Shown here in pieces: positions 16,888 to 25,635 of a DNA stretch of 43,326 nucleotides. The stretch spans positions 1-43,326 of the forward strand of contig JAAFJG010000039.1 in NCBI GenBank assembly GCA_013298075.1, read 5' to 3'. Under the pieces are notes generated by a model. The model saw nothing but the letters and a program-made list of their open reading frames with translations. It was not told the DNA's origin and made no database searches. This DNA comes from Cytophagales bacterium. GTDB lineage: Bacteria > Bacteroidota > Bacteroidia > Cytophagales > Microscillaceae. The translations under genes were made by a program, and so were the position numbers. Numbering within the stretch: the stretch's first letter is position 1; each line of letters starts with the position of its first letter.

Positions 16888-19224
16888 TTATTCCTCCTCA
16901 TTTCTCCTACGTGCAGGAGTAGTGCGAGTTTGTGTACGAGGACGCACCAAAGTCGGTCTGCGTATCACATTGCTATCAGTTTCCACAAAACCATCATCAT
17001 TAGTATTGGTTCGAGTTCGCCTATTGTTTCTCGGCGGTCTTTGGATAGTGTCATTTCTAATGGTATCTCTTGGAATAGGTTTTCGAGGTTTATAGACATC
17101 GCTTTTCCAACCACCCTCTAATTGAATAATAATTTTATCACCTTTTTTAAGGTTACTTCCTGGCATCAAAGATTGTGTTTTTACTCTTCCTTTTCCGGTA
17201 TAAACCACTCTCAAACCTCTATTTTCTAATATATATAAAGCATCTCGCAAACTCATTCCTTTTACGCTCGGAATAGTATTAGATTTCATATTGACTTCTT
17301 CCCAATCTACTTCATATTTTCCAGCAGAAGGTTTTACCCATTCTTTATTTTTTGTGGTCATAGTGGGTATTTGTAAAAACTCAAAAATACCTTTGGCATC
17401 TTCTGCATTGCTCACTTGTTGATTAGGCAAATCATTTTGAAACAAACCTACTTCTCTTTTAGCAATACTTTCAGATTTCACGTCTACGTCTTGTGCGTAT
17501 AATCTATCTGCAATCAACTTAAAAACAGGTGCAGAAACATCACCACCATATTGTTCGGAGCCTTGCGGTTCGTCTATCACCACAATACAAGAATATTTTG
17601 GTTTTTCGGCGGGGAAATATCCTACAAAAGAAGTGTGATATTTTTTGATATATCTTCCTCTTGTATTTAATTTTTGAGAAGTACCTGTTTTTCCTGCAAT
17701 TTTATATTTACTTGATTTGATACCCACTGCGGTTCCTCTTTCGACTACGCCCTCTAACATTGTTCTTATTTTTTGGATAGATGCAGGTTTTGCAATCAAA
17801 TTTTTGCTAATAGTTGGTTCATATTTTTCTAAAATTTCATCATTTCTTTTCACCATTTTTACCAAATAAGGTGAAACTAAATACCCATCATTAGCAATCG
17901 TATTATAAAAAGTAAGCATTTGCAAAGGAGACAAACGTAATTCGTACCCAATAGACATCCAAGGCAAAGTTACGCCACTCCAAGTCGCATCTTTGGGCGT
18001 TTTGATATATGGTTTTGCCATTCCAGACAAACGAAACGATTTTTCTAAATCCGTATTCAATCCAAATTTATCTAAATAGCCTAAATATTTATCAATTTTT
18101 TTTCCGAAATGCCTTGTTACAAACCTTGAAACTGCAATATTTGATGAATTTTCTAACGCTTGTTGAAAAGTTTGTGTTCCCCAACCTCCTGCTCTTGTAT
18201 CTTTCATTTCTCTGTCATAATATTTATACAATCCGTTGCCGGTATCAATCGTATCCTGCAAAGTATAAGTACTATCTTCTAACATTGCCAACATCGAAGC
18301 CGTTTTGAAAGTAGAACCAGGGTCAATACTTCCTTGGTCGCCAATCGCATAATTATAATTTTCTTTGTATTCATCGCTTTCAACTCCCAAATTTACCATA
18401 GCTTTGATGGCACCTGTTTTGACTTCCATTACGACCACACAACCATATTTTGCCGCATATTTACTCATATATTCTGCCAAAGATTCTTGGGCAACGTCTT
18501 GTAAATTAATATCAATCGTAGTATAAATATCATTGCCATTGACGGGGTTTATACGTGTGCCTGTGCCTACGGGTTTCCATTCTCCGCCTGTTATTTTTTG
18601 GTATAATGCTTTGCCATTTGTGCCTGACAATGCTTTATGAAAACTCATTTCTAAGCCTGCTCCGTCATTATTTTCATTGACAAAACCGATTGTTCTGCCT
18701 GCCAAACCACCAAAAGGGTAAGTTCTTTCTTCTACTTTTTCGAATAAAACGCCACTTTTATTTTGTTTATCATTCAAGAGAGGCCATCTATTTAATAGTT
18801 GTCTTTCTGTAAATGTGATAGGTCTTGGGCTTAAAACGATATATCTTTTTTTCAATCGCCTTGCTTCATTGATTTTTGCCAAATATTCTTTTGGTTTTTT
18901 ATCTTTGAAAAATAGACTTAATAATTTTGTTAACGTATCTATATTTTTTCGGTACATCTCGTCATTGATAACCATTGGGTCAAACGAAACTTTATAAAGT
19001 GGAATAGAAGTGGCTAACATAATACCATTTTCAGCATAAATAGTTCCTCTTGTTGCTTTTTTGGTTCGATATTGCAAGCCCATTTCATCTGCACGACTTT
19101 GCCAATATTCGCCTTGCAAAAACTGAATATTTAAAATTTGTAAAAAAATAACAACTGCAATACCTGTAATGATAAAATTTGCGGTTTGGATACGTACTAA
19201 AATAGATTCTTTTATGCCAGCCAT
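16888..19224 (-). CDS. ftsI: Penicillin-binding protein, FtsI/PBP2-type transpeptidase with PASTA domain
   Basis: A 778-residue class B PBP, an inner-membrane D,D-transpeptidase that cross-links peptidoglycan, probably at the septum. From the ATG at 19224 (MAGIKES): one membrane anchor (~17-35), the PBP dimer domain with the ATRGTIYAENG motif (~57-67), then the active site Ser304-Thr-Phe-Lys307, SSN 360-362 and KTG 512-514. A PASTA domain lies at ~650-703, and a Pro/Arg-rich, highly basic tail closes the protein. The ATG at 19239 is possible, but a -7 box at 19249-19256 would leave almost no leader for it. ftsI usually sits in the dcw cluster with mraW, murE and mraY; here none is adjacent, so it is either relocated or a paralogue. 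Confidence 0.88.
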   Translation of the reverse strand: MAGIKESILVRIQTANFIITGIAVVIFLQILNIQFLQGEYWQSRADEMGLQYRTKKATRGTIYAENGIMLATSIPLYKVSFDPMVINDEMYRKNIDTLTKLLSLFFKDKKPKEYLAKINEARRLKKRYIVLSPRPITFTERQLLNRWPLLNDKQNKSGVLFEKVEERTYPFGGLAGRTIGFVNENNDGAGLEMSFHKALSGTNGKALYQKITGGEWKPVGTGTRINPVNGNDIYTTIDINLQDVAQESLAEYMSKYAAKYGCVVVMEVKTGAIKAMVNLGVESDEYKENYNYAIGDQGSIDPGSTFKTASMLAMLEDSTYTLQDTIDTGNGLYKYYDREMKDTRAGGWGTQTFQQALENSSNIAVSRFVTRHFGKKIDKYLGYLDKFGLNTDLEKSFRLSGMAKPYIKTPKDATWSGVTLPWMSIGYELRLSPLQMLTFYNTIANDGYLVSPYLVKMVKRNDEILEKYEPTISKNLIAKPASIQKIRTMLEGVVERGTAVGIKSSKYKIAGKTGTSQKLNTRGRYIKKYHTSFVGYFPAEKPKYSCIVVIDEPQGSEQYGGDVSAPVFKLIADRLYAQDVDVKSESIAKREVGLFQNDLPNQQVSNAEDAKGIFEFLQIPTMTTKNKEWVKPSAGKYEVDWEEVNMKSNTIPSVKGMSLRDALYILENRGLRVVYTGKGRVKTQSLMPGSNLKKGDKIIIQLEGGWKSDVYKPRKPIPRDTIRNDTIQRPPRNNRRTRTNTNDDGFVETDSNVIRRPTLVRPRTQTRTTPARRRNEEE

Positions 19225-19248
19225 AAGATAGATTTTCAAAAAATTTTA

Positions 19249-19256
19249 CAAAAATA
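19249..19256 (-). promoter_or_regulatory. -7 box (TATTTTTG) for ftsI
   Basis: On the minus strand it matches TAnnTTTG. The implied start of transcription near 19242 supports translation from 19224. Confidence 0.4.
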
Positions 19257-19333
19257 ATATTTTTTTTTGAATAAAATAGAATACACTAAAAAAATTGTTA
19301 TTTCAAGAAAAAATAATCAATAGTAGAAAAAAA

Positions 19334-20917
19334 TTACACCCAAACCGCCAAAATATTCTTGTCTTCAAATTCGATATTTTCTTCTTTAAATTCCTTTTTT
19401 TGATTAAAATTAAAAATCAATAAAAAACCTTCTTTTTTGTTATAAAAATCTAAATAATTGCTTAATTGCTCTAAACCTTCTTGATGATAACTTTCTCCTC
19501 GCCAAATTTTTAATTCTAAAATATAAATATTTGTGGCATAAGTGATGACAATATCCATTCTTCTTTCTTCGCCAATATTTGGTTCTTTGAAATCAAAACC
19601 ACGTCCATTAATAATTGGTTTTAAGAATGATAAAAATATCAAACGACCTTCTCTCTCGATAAATTCTGGATCTTTTTTACTATAATTTTCTTTCATAAAC
19701 TCTTGAAATTTACGCAAAATTTTAGGCATATCTAACGTGCCTTTTGGACTCGAATACACATCACTTAGGATATTTATATGGTCATAATCGCCATTTATAA
19801 TCATTCCAGCCAATAAATGACTGTATAATTTTTGCTCAAAAATACGATTATGAATCTTACAATATTTGTCATCAATATCCAACATTCCATAAATTTGTCC
19901 CAATGAAATAGTTTCATCTGATACCACAAAAGGCACTTTTAAACCTTTCATCAAAATATTAGTTAATAAGTTTTTTATTTTTGGATTATTATCTACATTT
20001 TTAGTCAAATCATCAAAAATAGTCGTGGTGTAATTATCTTTTACTAAATATTTAAAACTATTTTCTATATCTTCTACATCCCATTCTGTCTGATTTTCTT
20101 TTTTGGGTAATAATATTTCATCAATCACTTTACACATTTTACTCACCAAAAAAGGATAGCCTGACGTATAGTAAAAAATGCGTTCTGATAGTTTTTTAAT
20201 ATCCATTTGTATATTTTTTTCCTGTGAATACTGCTCCAACATTGTCGAAATTTCCGAAGGATTAAAAAACATATCTACTTTAAAATCAACGGCAATATTC
20301 CAAGGGCTATTAAATTTCTTCTTTTCATCAGGGCGGAGTTTTAATTTAATAGTTTTAATGTCGTGAATTCCTACCAAAACAATCGAGTGAAAAGTTAAAA
20401 AAGGAGCTAAATTTCTCTCTAAATATTTATTCCTTAATAAACCTAAAAAATGTAAAAATAATTGATTATTAGTTGATTTATCCACTTCATCAATTAAAAC
20501 CACTACCTTTTTTTGCACTTTTTGCGTAAAATCTGTAATTTGTAAAGATAGTTTTTCAAAACCAGTTTTATTTGTTTGTAAATTGTGGTCAATAAAAAGC
20601 TGCTGACTAGGATAACTAAATTTTAACTTATCATTAAATTTTTCTATGAAATAAAAACAAAATGTATCAGCATCTTTAAACGCATCATCACTACTTCCTT
20701 CAAAACTCAGTAAAATTGTTAAATAATCGTCTTTTACTAATAACTCTTGATGCAAACGATATAAAGCAGTCGTTTTTCCAAATTGACGTGGACGATTCAT
20801 AATAAAATATTCTCCATATTCTATCATTTCAAAAGTTTGCTCAATTTTGGAACTCGTATTGACCATAAAATGTTTATCTTCTATACAAATACCTGTATCG
20901 TTAAATCTTTTTTTCAT
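19334..20917 (-). CDS. AAA-like ATPase with C-terminal PD-(D/E)XK nuclease-like domain
   Basis: A 527-residue orphan. Residues ~10-330 are an AAA/STAND-like P-loop domain: atypical Walker A RPRQFGKTT (42-50) and Walker B VVVLIDEVD (138-146), followed by a helical region. The C-terminal ~100 residues carry a PD-(D/E)XK core: Asp455 (RMDIVITY), Glu468-Leu-Lys470 (LELK) and the trailing Gln-x3-Tyr (484-488). This matches the AAA-ATPase-like/DUF1703 (PDDEXK_9) architecture, abundant as scattered paralogues in Bacteroidota and anaerobes. Its function is not established; nucleic-acid processing or defence has been suggested for related nucleases. It is monocistronic with its own -7 box. Confidence 0.82.
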   Translation of the reverse strand: MKKRFNDTGICIEDKHFMVNTSSKIEQTFEMIEYGEYFIMNRPRQFGKTTALYRLHQELLVKDDYLTILLSFEGSSDDAFKDADTFCFYFIEKFNDKLKFSYPSQQLFIDHNLQTNKTGFEKLSLQITDFTQKVQKKVVVLIDEVDKSTNNQLFLHFLGLLRNKYLERNLAPFLTFHSIVLVGIHDIKTIKLKLRPDEKKKFNSPWNIAVDFKVDMFFNPSEISTMLEQYSQEKNIQMDIKKLSERIFYYTSGYPFLVSKMCKVIDEILLPKKENQTEWDVEDIENSFKYLVKDNYTTTIFDDLTKNVDNNPKIKNLLTNILMKGLKVPFVVSDETISLGQIYGMLDIDDKYCKIHNRIFEQKLYSHLLAGMIINGDYDHINILSDVYSSPKGTLDMPKILRKFQEFMKENYSKKDPEFIEREGRLIFLSFLKPIINGRGFDFKEPNIGEERRMDIVITYATNIYILELKIWRGESYHQEGLEQLSNYLDFYNKKEGFLLIFNFNQKKEFKEENIEFEDKNILAVWV

Positions 20918-20940
20918 AGTTTTAATGTTTTATTTTTTTG

Positions 20941-20948
20941 CAAATATA
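20941..20948 (-). promoter_or_regulatory. -7 box (TATATTTG) for the AAA ATPase gene
   Basis: Minus-strand TATATTTG with a TTTG at 20972-20975, 23 bp upstream, in line with the Bacteroidota TTTG/TAnnTTTG promoter. It lies 23 bp before the ATG. Confidence 0.6.
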
Positions 20949-21027
20949 ACGATTTATTTTTGTATTTTCACCAAAAAATATATTTATTTGCAGCAAAAAA
21001 AACTCCAATAAAAAAAAAACTCTCAAA

Positions 21028-22080
21028 TTACCCACCACCAAATAAAAAATTAGTTGGATAATTGACATCAAAACCTAAATATTCGCCTTCTAAATACAAA
21101 GAACTATCGATATTGTTATGATATAATCCGCCTGTGCCTAAACCTTGTGGGAGAGGATTTTGAAAATTAGCCGTAAATTGTGCAATCGCATTCAAACCAA
21201 TATTTGATTCGAGAGCAGAAGTTATCCACCAATCAATTTTCATATTTTTTGCTATATCAATCCATTCTTTCGTGGCTTCAAATCCACCTAATAAAGTCGG
21301 TTTGAGAATAATAAATGGCGGTTGAATAGTTTTTAACAAATTTTCTTTGTCTTTTTTATCCATAATTCCTATCAATTCTTCATCTAAAGCAATAGGAAGT
21401 GGCGATTTTTGGCATAATTCAGCCATTTTTTCGATTTGATTGGCTTTGATAGGTTGTTCGATAGAATGTAAATCAAATTCAGCTAACTTTTTCAATTTTT
21501 CTAACGCATTTTCAGGTTCGAAAGCACCATTGGCATCAACTCTCAAAATCATTTCTTTGGCAGAAAAATTTTTTCTAATATTTTTGATGATATTTAATTC
21601 AGTCTCAAAATCTAACGCACCAATTTTTAATTTCAAACAACGAAAATTTTTCTCTAATTTTTCCTCGATTTGTTTTTGCATTGATGCTTCATTTCCCATC
21701 CAAATCAATCCATTTATCCATAATTTATCTATTCCTTTTGAAAAATTATTCTCAAAAATAATTCTTTTTCCTCCATTTTTCCAATCTAAATACGCCGTTT
21801 CTAAGCCAAAAAGCAACGCAGGAAAAGATTTTAAAGCAGGATTTTTGAGTGTTTCGGGCGTGAAATTTTTTGTAAATTGTGTTAATAACAAAGGAATATT
21901 AGCCTCAAAATCTATGCTCAATCCTAACAAAGGGGACACCTCCCCCACTCCAATTTGATGTGGAAAATCAGTATGTATTAATAAAATAAAAAAACTATTG
22001 CGTTCGGTGAGGACACCTCTCGATGTTCCTGCCTCAAATTTGAACTTTAATTGATAAGGAATATATTGAATTGTAAACAT
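21028..22080 (-). CDS. menC: o-Succinylbenzoate synthase (enolase superfamily)
   Basis: A 350-residue enzyme that dehydrates SHCHC to o-succinylbenzoate in menaquinone synthesis. The barrel residues of the superfamily are in place: KxK at Lys150/Lys152 (LKLKIG), metal ligands Asp182 (VDANGAF), Glu208 (IEQP) and Asp233 (ALDEE), and the second catalytic Lys260 (ILKPTLLGG). The SALESNIGL segment fits MenC better than dipeptide epimerases, though these are close relatives. No other men gene is adjacent. It has its own -7 box. Confidence 0.85.
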   Translation of the reverse strand: MFTIQYIPYQLKFKFEAGTSRGVLTERNSFFILLIHTDFPHQIGVGEVSPLLGLSIDFEANIPLLLTQFTKNFTPETLKNPALKSFPALLFGLETAYLDWKNGGKRIIFENNFSKGIDKLWINGLIWMGNEASMQKQIEEKLEKNFRCLKLKIGALDFETELNIIKNIRKNFSAKEMILRVDANGAFEPENALEKLKKLAEFDLHSIEQPIKANQIEKMAELCQKSPLPIALDEELIGIMDKKDKENLLKTIQPPFIILKPTLLGGFEATKEWIDIAKNMKIDWWITSALESNIGLNAIAQFTANFQNPLPQGLGTGGLYHNNIDSSLYLEGEYLGFDVNYPTNFLFGGG

Positions 22081-22117
22081 AATTTAAGAAAAATAATAGA
22101 ATAAGGCAATTTTTTTA

Positions 22118-22125
22118 CAAAAATA
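22118..22125 (-). promoter_or_regulatory. -7 box (TATTTTTG) for menC
   Basis: Minus-strand match to TAnnTTTG, 37 bp before the menC ATG. Confidence 0.4.
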
Positions 22126-22168
22126 ATAAAATATTTTCAAAAAAATATGATTTTGAATAATTTAGCAA

Positions 22169-22176
22169 TAATTTTG
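22169..22176 (+). promoter_or_regulatory. -7 box (TAATTTTG) for the histidine kinase
   Basis: Match to TAnnTTTG. Transcription near 22183 would give a 77-base leader to the ATG at 22260, or 172 bases to the ATG at 22355. Confidence 0.45.
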
Positions 22177-22259
22177 TATGATACTTAACACTCATCTATC
22201 CCATTAAAAAATATTCTAGGATTATCTAAAAATCATTTAACCTAAATCACAAAAATAAA

Positions 22260-22354
22260 ATGAATTATCAAATTATAATACCAGAAGAAAAAAAATACAT
22301 ACAAAAGACGAAAATACAGAAGATAAAAATACGGAAGCTAAAAATACAGAAACC
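22260..22354 (+). other. Probable out-of-frame N-terminal extension of the kinase gene
   Basis: The frame of the kinase is open upstream of 22355 back to 22256 and encodes a polar repeat of five residues (DENTE, DKNTE, AKNTE). The only upstream ATG (22260; MNYQIIIPEEKK) is in another frame. One extra A in the A8 run at 22288-22295 would join it to the repeat and to the kinase. This may be an assembly error, a slippage site, or simply untranslated leader. Confidence 0.45.
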
Positions 22355-23473
22355 ATGCAAAATAATGAGTACCTTTCTTTATTACCTCACCAACAAATGC
22401 AGGCGTGGTTTGATGCAGCGCCACAGGCTTCCTATTTGATTGGTACAGATGAAATTATTTTTCGTGTCAATAATTTAGGAAAAGAATATGCCAAAAATTA
22501 TGGTTTAAAATCTAACAATTTTGAAAATTTATCTCATTTAGTAATAGCAGAAGTTTTTCATTTGACCAATGCAGAAGAGTATTTTTTAAAAGCAATGAAT
22601 AGCCAAAAAGTATCTCTTAAACATAAAATTCAACAAAAATATGTAGGCGAGGTTTGGTTAGAAATCGAATATATTCCTTTGATTAACGTTGAAAATAAAA
22701 TTACTGGAGTGGCTCTGGCTGTGCAAGATATTACAATAAGAAAAAAAGCAAAAGCAAAAATATTAGTCCAAAAAAATGAATTAGAAGAACTTAATCGAGT
22801 AAAAGATAGATTATTTTCGGTGATAAGTCACGATTTTAGAAGTCCTTTGGCATCTTTGAGGAGTTTTTTTAATTTACTAAAAGTGCAAAATTTAGAAACT
22901 AATCAAATCCAAAATATATTACAAAAAATTGATATTCAATTAGCCACCACTACCGATTTTTTAGATAATATTTTATTTTGGACAAAAAGCCAAATGAATG
23001 GTTTGCAGTTAAATTCAAAAAATTTATTACTCAAAAATATCATCAATAATGTAACCAATTTATTGATGTATAATTTACAAGAAAAGAATATTGAAATTGA
23101 AAATAATATAGCCGAAAATAATGCTGTTTTTGCTGATTCTAATACTTTACATTTGGTTTTGAGAAATTTAATTGGAAATGCGATTAAATTTACACCCCAA
23201 AATGGCATCATAAAATTACACTCAAAAATTGAAAATAATATGGTGCATATTGCCATAGAAGACAACGGAATCGGAATTACTGCTGATGACAAAACAAAAC
23301 TTTTTCAGATGGGAAAATATTCAAAAAGAGGTACTGACCAAGAAACTGGACACGGTTTTGGGCTTTGGATTTGTAAAGATTTTATCGAAAAAAATAACGG
23401 TACCATTTGGGTAGAAAGCCAAATCAATCAAGGAAGTACGTTTTGGTTTACTTTGCCTTTGGAAAATCAATAA
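22355..23473 (+). CDS. PAS-domain sensor histidine kinase
   Basis: A 372-residue soluble kinase without membrane segments, so it probably senses a cytoplasmic signal. A PAS domain with a PAC-like end (AVQDITIRKKAKAK) spans ~15-135. The HisKA box SHDFRSPLASL contains phospho-acceptor His159. The HATPase domain has the N box around Asn271/Asn275, G1 DNGIGI (303-308) and G2 GHGFGL (332-337). No receiver domain or response-regulator gene is adjacent; it is an orphan kinase. Start 22355 is the first in-frame ATG, but a longer N-terminus in a shifted frame is possible (see 22260-22354). Confidence 0.88.
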   Translation: MQNNEYLSLLPHQQMQAWFDAAPQASYLIGTDEIIFRVNNLGKEYAKNYGLKSNNFENLSHLVIAEVFHLTNAEEYFLKAMNSQKVSLKHKIQQKYVGEVWLEIEYIPLINVENKITGVALAVQDITIRKKAKAKILVQKNELEELNRVKDRLFSVISHDFRSPLASLRSFFNLLKVQNLETNQIQNILQKIDIQLATTTDFLDNILFWTKSQMNGLQLNSKNLLLKNIINNVTNLLMYNLQEKNIEIENNIAENNAVFADSNTLHLVLRNLIGNAIKFTPQNGIIKLHSKIENNMVHIAIEDNGIGITADDKTKLFQMGKYSKRGTDQETGHGFGLWICKDFIEKNNGTIWVESQINQGSTFWFTLPLENQ

Positions 23474-23474
23474 A

Positions 23475-23517
23475 ATTAAAATCCACAAATTTTTTTTAGA
23501 ATTTTGTGGATTTTAAT
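23475..23517. terminator. Bidirectional hairpin terminator
   Basis: The 15-bp arms ATTAAAATCCACAAA (23475-23489) and TTTGTGGATTTTAAT (23503-23517) pair perfectly with a 13-base loop. It lies between the convergent kinase and SDR genes. Confidence 0.75.
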
Positions 23518-23535
23518 GTTGAAAATAAAGATGGA

Positions 23536-24390
23536 TTAGTTCATTTTTGCGGTCTGCTTTTCTGGAACTGCTTCATCTTTCGGGCGACCTACAAAATCAC
23601 TCATCGTGCCATATACTCCAAAAATATTTCGAGCCACAAAATCATACCAACTCAAAGGCAAAATACCACGCAAAGCAGGCACTAAACGTACTGTCCAAGG
23701 AGATTGCACCAAAACTTTGTTATATTTTATAGCATTTACAATTTTTTGAGCAATATATTCAGGCTGTAAAACAGGAGTTAATAAAGGTTGTTTTACGCCT
23801 TTAAACATACCTGTATCAATATAACCGGGCAAAATAGTAGAAACATTTACATTGCATTTTTCGGCTTTTAGTTCTAATCGTAGCGATTCTGACCAACCTA
23901 AAACCGCCCATTTTGACGCAGCATAGACAGACATTTTTGGATTAGGTGTGTAACTCGAAGCAGAAGCAATATTAACAATATGTCCTTCTTTTTGAGCAAT
24001 CATTTGATTTAAAAAACACAAAGTTACGTTCATCACGCCACCCACATTAATATCTAATGTTTTTTGAACTTCTTTGCTGGTGTGTTCTTTAAACATTTTT
24101 CCAACCACAATTCCTGCATTATTGATTAAAATATCTACCACACCCACTTCTTCTAATACTCTGTTCGCATTTTCTTGAATATCTTTGGCATCAGACACAT
24201 CAACGTTATACGGATAAACTTTGTAATTTTTGGCTTTTAATTCGGCTGTCGTTTTATCTAAATTGGCTTGATTGATATCCCAAATAACTAAGGCTTTTGC
24301 TCCTTCTTGCAAACATTTTTCGCCCATTATTTTTCCTATTCCGTTGGCACCGCCCGTAATCAACACGATTTTATCTTTTATTGTACTCAT
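23536..24390 (-). CDS. Short-chain dehydrogenase/reductase (classical SDR)
   Basis: A 284-residue NAD(P)-dependent oxidoreductase. The coenzyme motif TGGANGIG is at 12-19, NNAG at 90-93, the catalytic Ser in IASASS (142-146) and Tyr156-x3-Lys160 (YAASK). Length and the C-terminal extension (WTVRLVPALRGILPLSWYDFVARNIFGVYGTM, a partly hydrophobic helix) resemble SDRs that act on lipids or retinol-like substrates, but the substrate cannot be read from the sequence. Monocistronic with its own -7 box. Confidence 0.85.
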   Translation of the reverse strand: MSTIKDKIVLITGGANGIGKIMGEKCLQEGAKALVIWDINQANLDKTTAELKAKNYKVYPYNVDVSDAKDIQENANRVLEEVGVVDILINNAGIVVGKMFKEHTSKEVQKTLDINVGGVMNVTLCFLNQMIAQKEGHIVNIASASSYTPNPKMSVYAASKWAVLGWSESLRLELKAEKCNVNVSTILPGYIDTGMFKGVKQPLLTPVLQPEYIAQKIVNAIKYNKVLVQSPWTVRLVPALRGILPLSWYDFVARNIFGVYGTMSDFVGRPKDEAVPEKQTAKMN

Positions 24391-24417
24391 ATTAAAATAT
24401 CAAATTTGTTTTTTTCG

Positions 24418-24425
24418 CAAATATA
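24418..24425 (-). promoter_or_regulatory. -7 box (TATATTTG) for the SDR gene
   Basis: Minus-strand TATATTTG, 27 bp before the ATG at 24390. No clear -33 TTTG is seen. Confidence 0.5.
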
Positions 24426-24499
24426 AGTATTTTTAAAACATTATGAAAAATAAAAAAAATATTTTTTGATTAAATAGATGTTTTTTCCAAAAATAATCT

Positions 24500-24507
24500 T
24501 AATTTTG
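24500..24507 (+). promoter_or_regulatory. -7 box (TAATTTTG) for the small membrane protein
   Basis: Match to TAnnTTTG, 35 bp before the ATG at 24543. Confidence 0.5.
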
Positions 24508-24542
24508 CCAAAAAAAATAAAAAAACAAAAAAATCTACAAAT

Positions 24543-24878
24543 ATGATAGGTATTCTTTTTTTTATAATCATTGGAATTGTTGCGTATGTATTGATTCAAA
24601 AATCAAAATCAAAAGCTATTTTAAACAGAGACCAAAATATTATCAATGCTATGAAATCTAAAAATAATAGTACTCATTTCGAAATTACTGAAGAATCTTT
24701 AATTCGTTTAGCCAGCCGTTTGGGCGGGAGAATATCTGTGAAAGATGTCATCACGCAAACCACTTTGAGCGAAGAAAAAGCAAAAGAAAAATTAGAACAT
24801 TTATTACAAACTGGAAAATGCGAAATTAAATTAGACGAAGTAGAAGCTACAGGCGTTATTTATTATTATTTTTCATAA
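24543..24878 (+). CDS. Small membrane-anchored winged-helix-like protein
   Basis: The product has 111 residues and I do not recognise a named family. One N-terminal membrane helix (IGILFFIIIGIVAYVLI) is followed by a basic stretch. The ~65-residue cytoplasmic domain has helix-turn-helix character (ESLIRLASRLGGRISVKDVITQTTLSEEKAKEKLEHLLQTG, then beta-strands ending VIYYYFS), as in winged helices. Its reading resembles domains that recognise DNA or proteins through the second helix. It has its own -7 box. gldH follows 96 bp downstream on the same strand, so the two might be co-transcribed. Confidence 0.7.
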   Translation: MIGILFFIIIGIVAYVLIQKSKSKAILNRDQNIINAMKSKNNSTHFEITEESLIRLASRLGGRISVKDVITQTTLSEEKAKEKLEHLLQTGKCEIKLDEVEATGVIYYYFS

Positions 24879-24888
24879 TTTATTTTTT

Positions 24889-24920
24889 ATTTTTACCCTT
24901 TATTTTTACCCTTTATTTTT
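24889..24920 (+). repeat. Two and a half 13-bp direct repeats (ATTTTTACCCTTT)
   Basis: Copies at 24889-24901 and 24902-24914, then ATTTTT at 24915-24920, in the gap before gldH. No hairpin forms. Probably a simple slippage repeat. Confidence 0.7.
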
Positions 24921-24974
24921 AAACAAACCCATTTCAATTTAATATTTACTTTAAACTCTATTTTTTTTAATTTT

Positions 24975-25463
24975 ATGAACAATATCAAAAAAATTTGTCT
25001 TTTGTTAATCGTTGTATTTTTCGTTACTGCTTGTAGTAATAATAAAATTTATCAACAATACGAAGAATTAGCCAAATTTCAGTGGGAAAGAAGCAAAGTT
25101 CTCAATTATACAATGCCTATCAAAGATAATAGTAAAAATTATTTTTTGGGTTCAAGTTTGCGTTTTTTGGCTTCTGTGGCACATAGTAGCATCAAAATAA
25201 ACTTTAAAATGACTGCTCCTTCGGGAAAAGTGGAATTGGTAAAAGCGTATGAAATTAAAATACGAAACGAAAAAGGAATCGATGGAAGTGTGATGGGCGA
25301 TATTGCTGATGTGGACAAACCTTTGGAAGAGAGCATCAAATTTGCAGAAAAAGGCGATTATAAAGTCGAAATCACGCACAATATGAACGCAATAGAAATT
25401 TTAAATGGCGTACAATCTGTGGGTATATTTTTGGAAGATAAAGACAAAGACAAAAAGAAATAA
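24975..25463 (+). CDS. gldH: Gliding motility lipoprotein GldH-like
   Basis: A 162-residue lipoprotein with signal sequence and lipobox VTAC (Cys20). The mature part has the GldH layout: 'yqqYeela.fqWers.vl.y.mpi.D', then SSLRFLASVAHSSIKINFKMTAPSGK, a DG-type middle (EKGIDGSVMGDIADV) and the C-terminal 'f.ekGdYkveitHnMn...L.GvqsVGIFLED'. GldH is needed for gliding in Flavobacterium and sits in the envelope with the T9SS/gliding machinery. In keeping with that, the window encodes T9SS cargo. The match is at family level and divergent. Confidence 0.75.
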   Translation: MNNIKKICLLLIVVFFVTACSNNKIYQQYEELAKFQWERSKVLNYTMPIKDNSKNYFLGSSLRFLASVAHSSIKINFKMTAPSGKVELVKAYEIKIRNEKGIDGSVMGDIADVDKPLEESIKFAEKGDYKVEITHNMNAIEILNGVQSVGIFLEDKDKDKKK

Positions 25464-25489
25464 TATCTATTCTATTGACAATCAATGAT

Positions 25490-25530
25490 TTATATTGATG
25501 TTTTTTGTATCATAAAAAACATCAATATAA
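25490..25530 (+). terminator. Strong hairpin terminator after gldH
   Basis: The 17-bp arms TTATATTGATGTTTTTT (25490-25506) and AAAAAACATCAATATAA (25514-25530) pair perfectly around a 7-base loop, 27 bp after the gldH stop. Confidence 0.7.
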
Positions 25531-25635
25531 TTTAACACACTTTTAACGTCAATATTGAAATTAAAATCAAAGAAACAATGTTTGAATAAATGTGGCATAT
25601 AAAAAATAAATTATCTACCAAAAAAACTTATTTTT

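Noticed and set aside
24889-24920. 13-bp direct repeats before gldH as a regulatory site
   Set aside because: They are a simple A/T-rich slippage repeat without symmetry, so I see no support for function.
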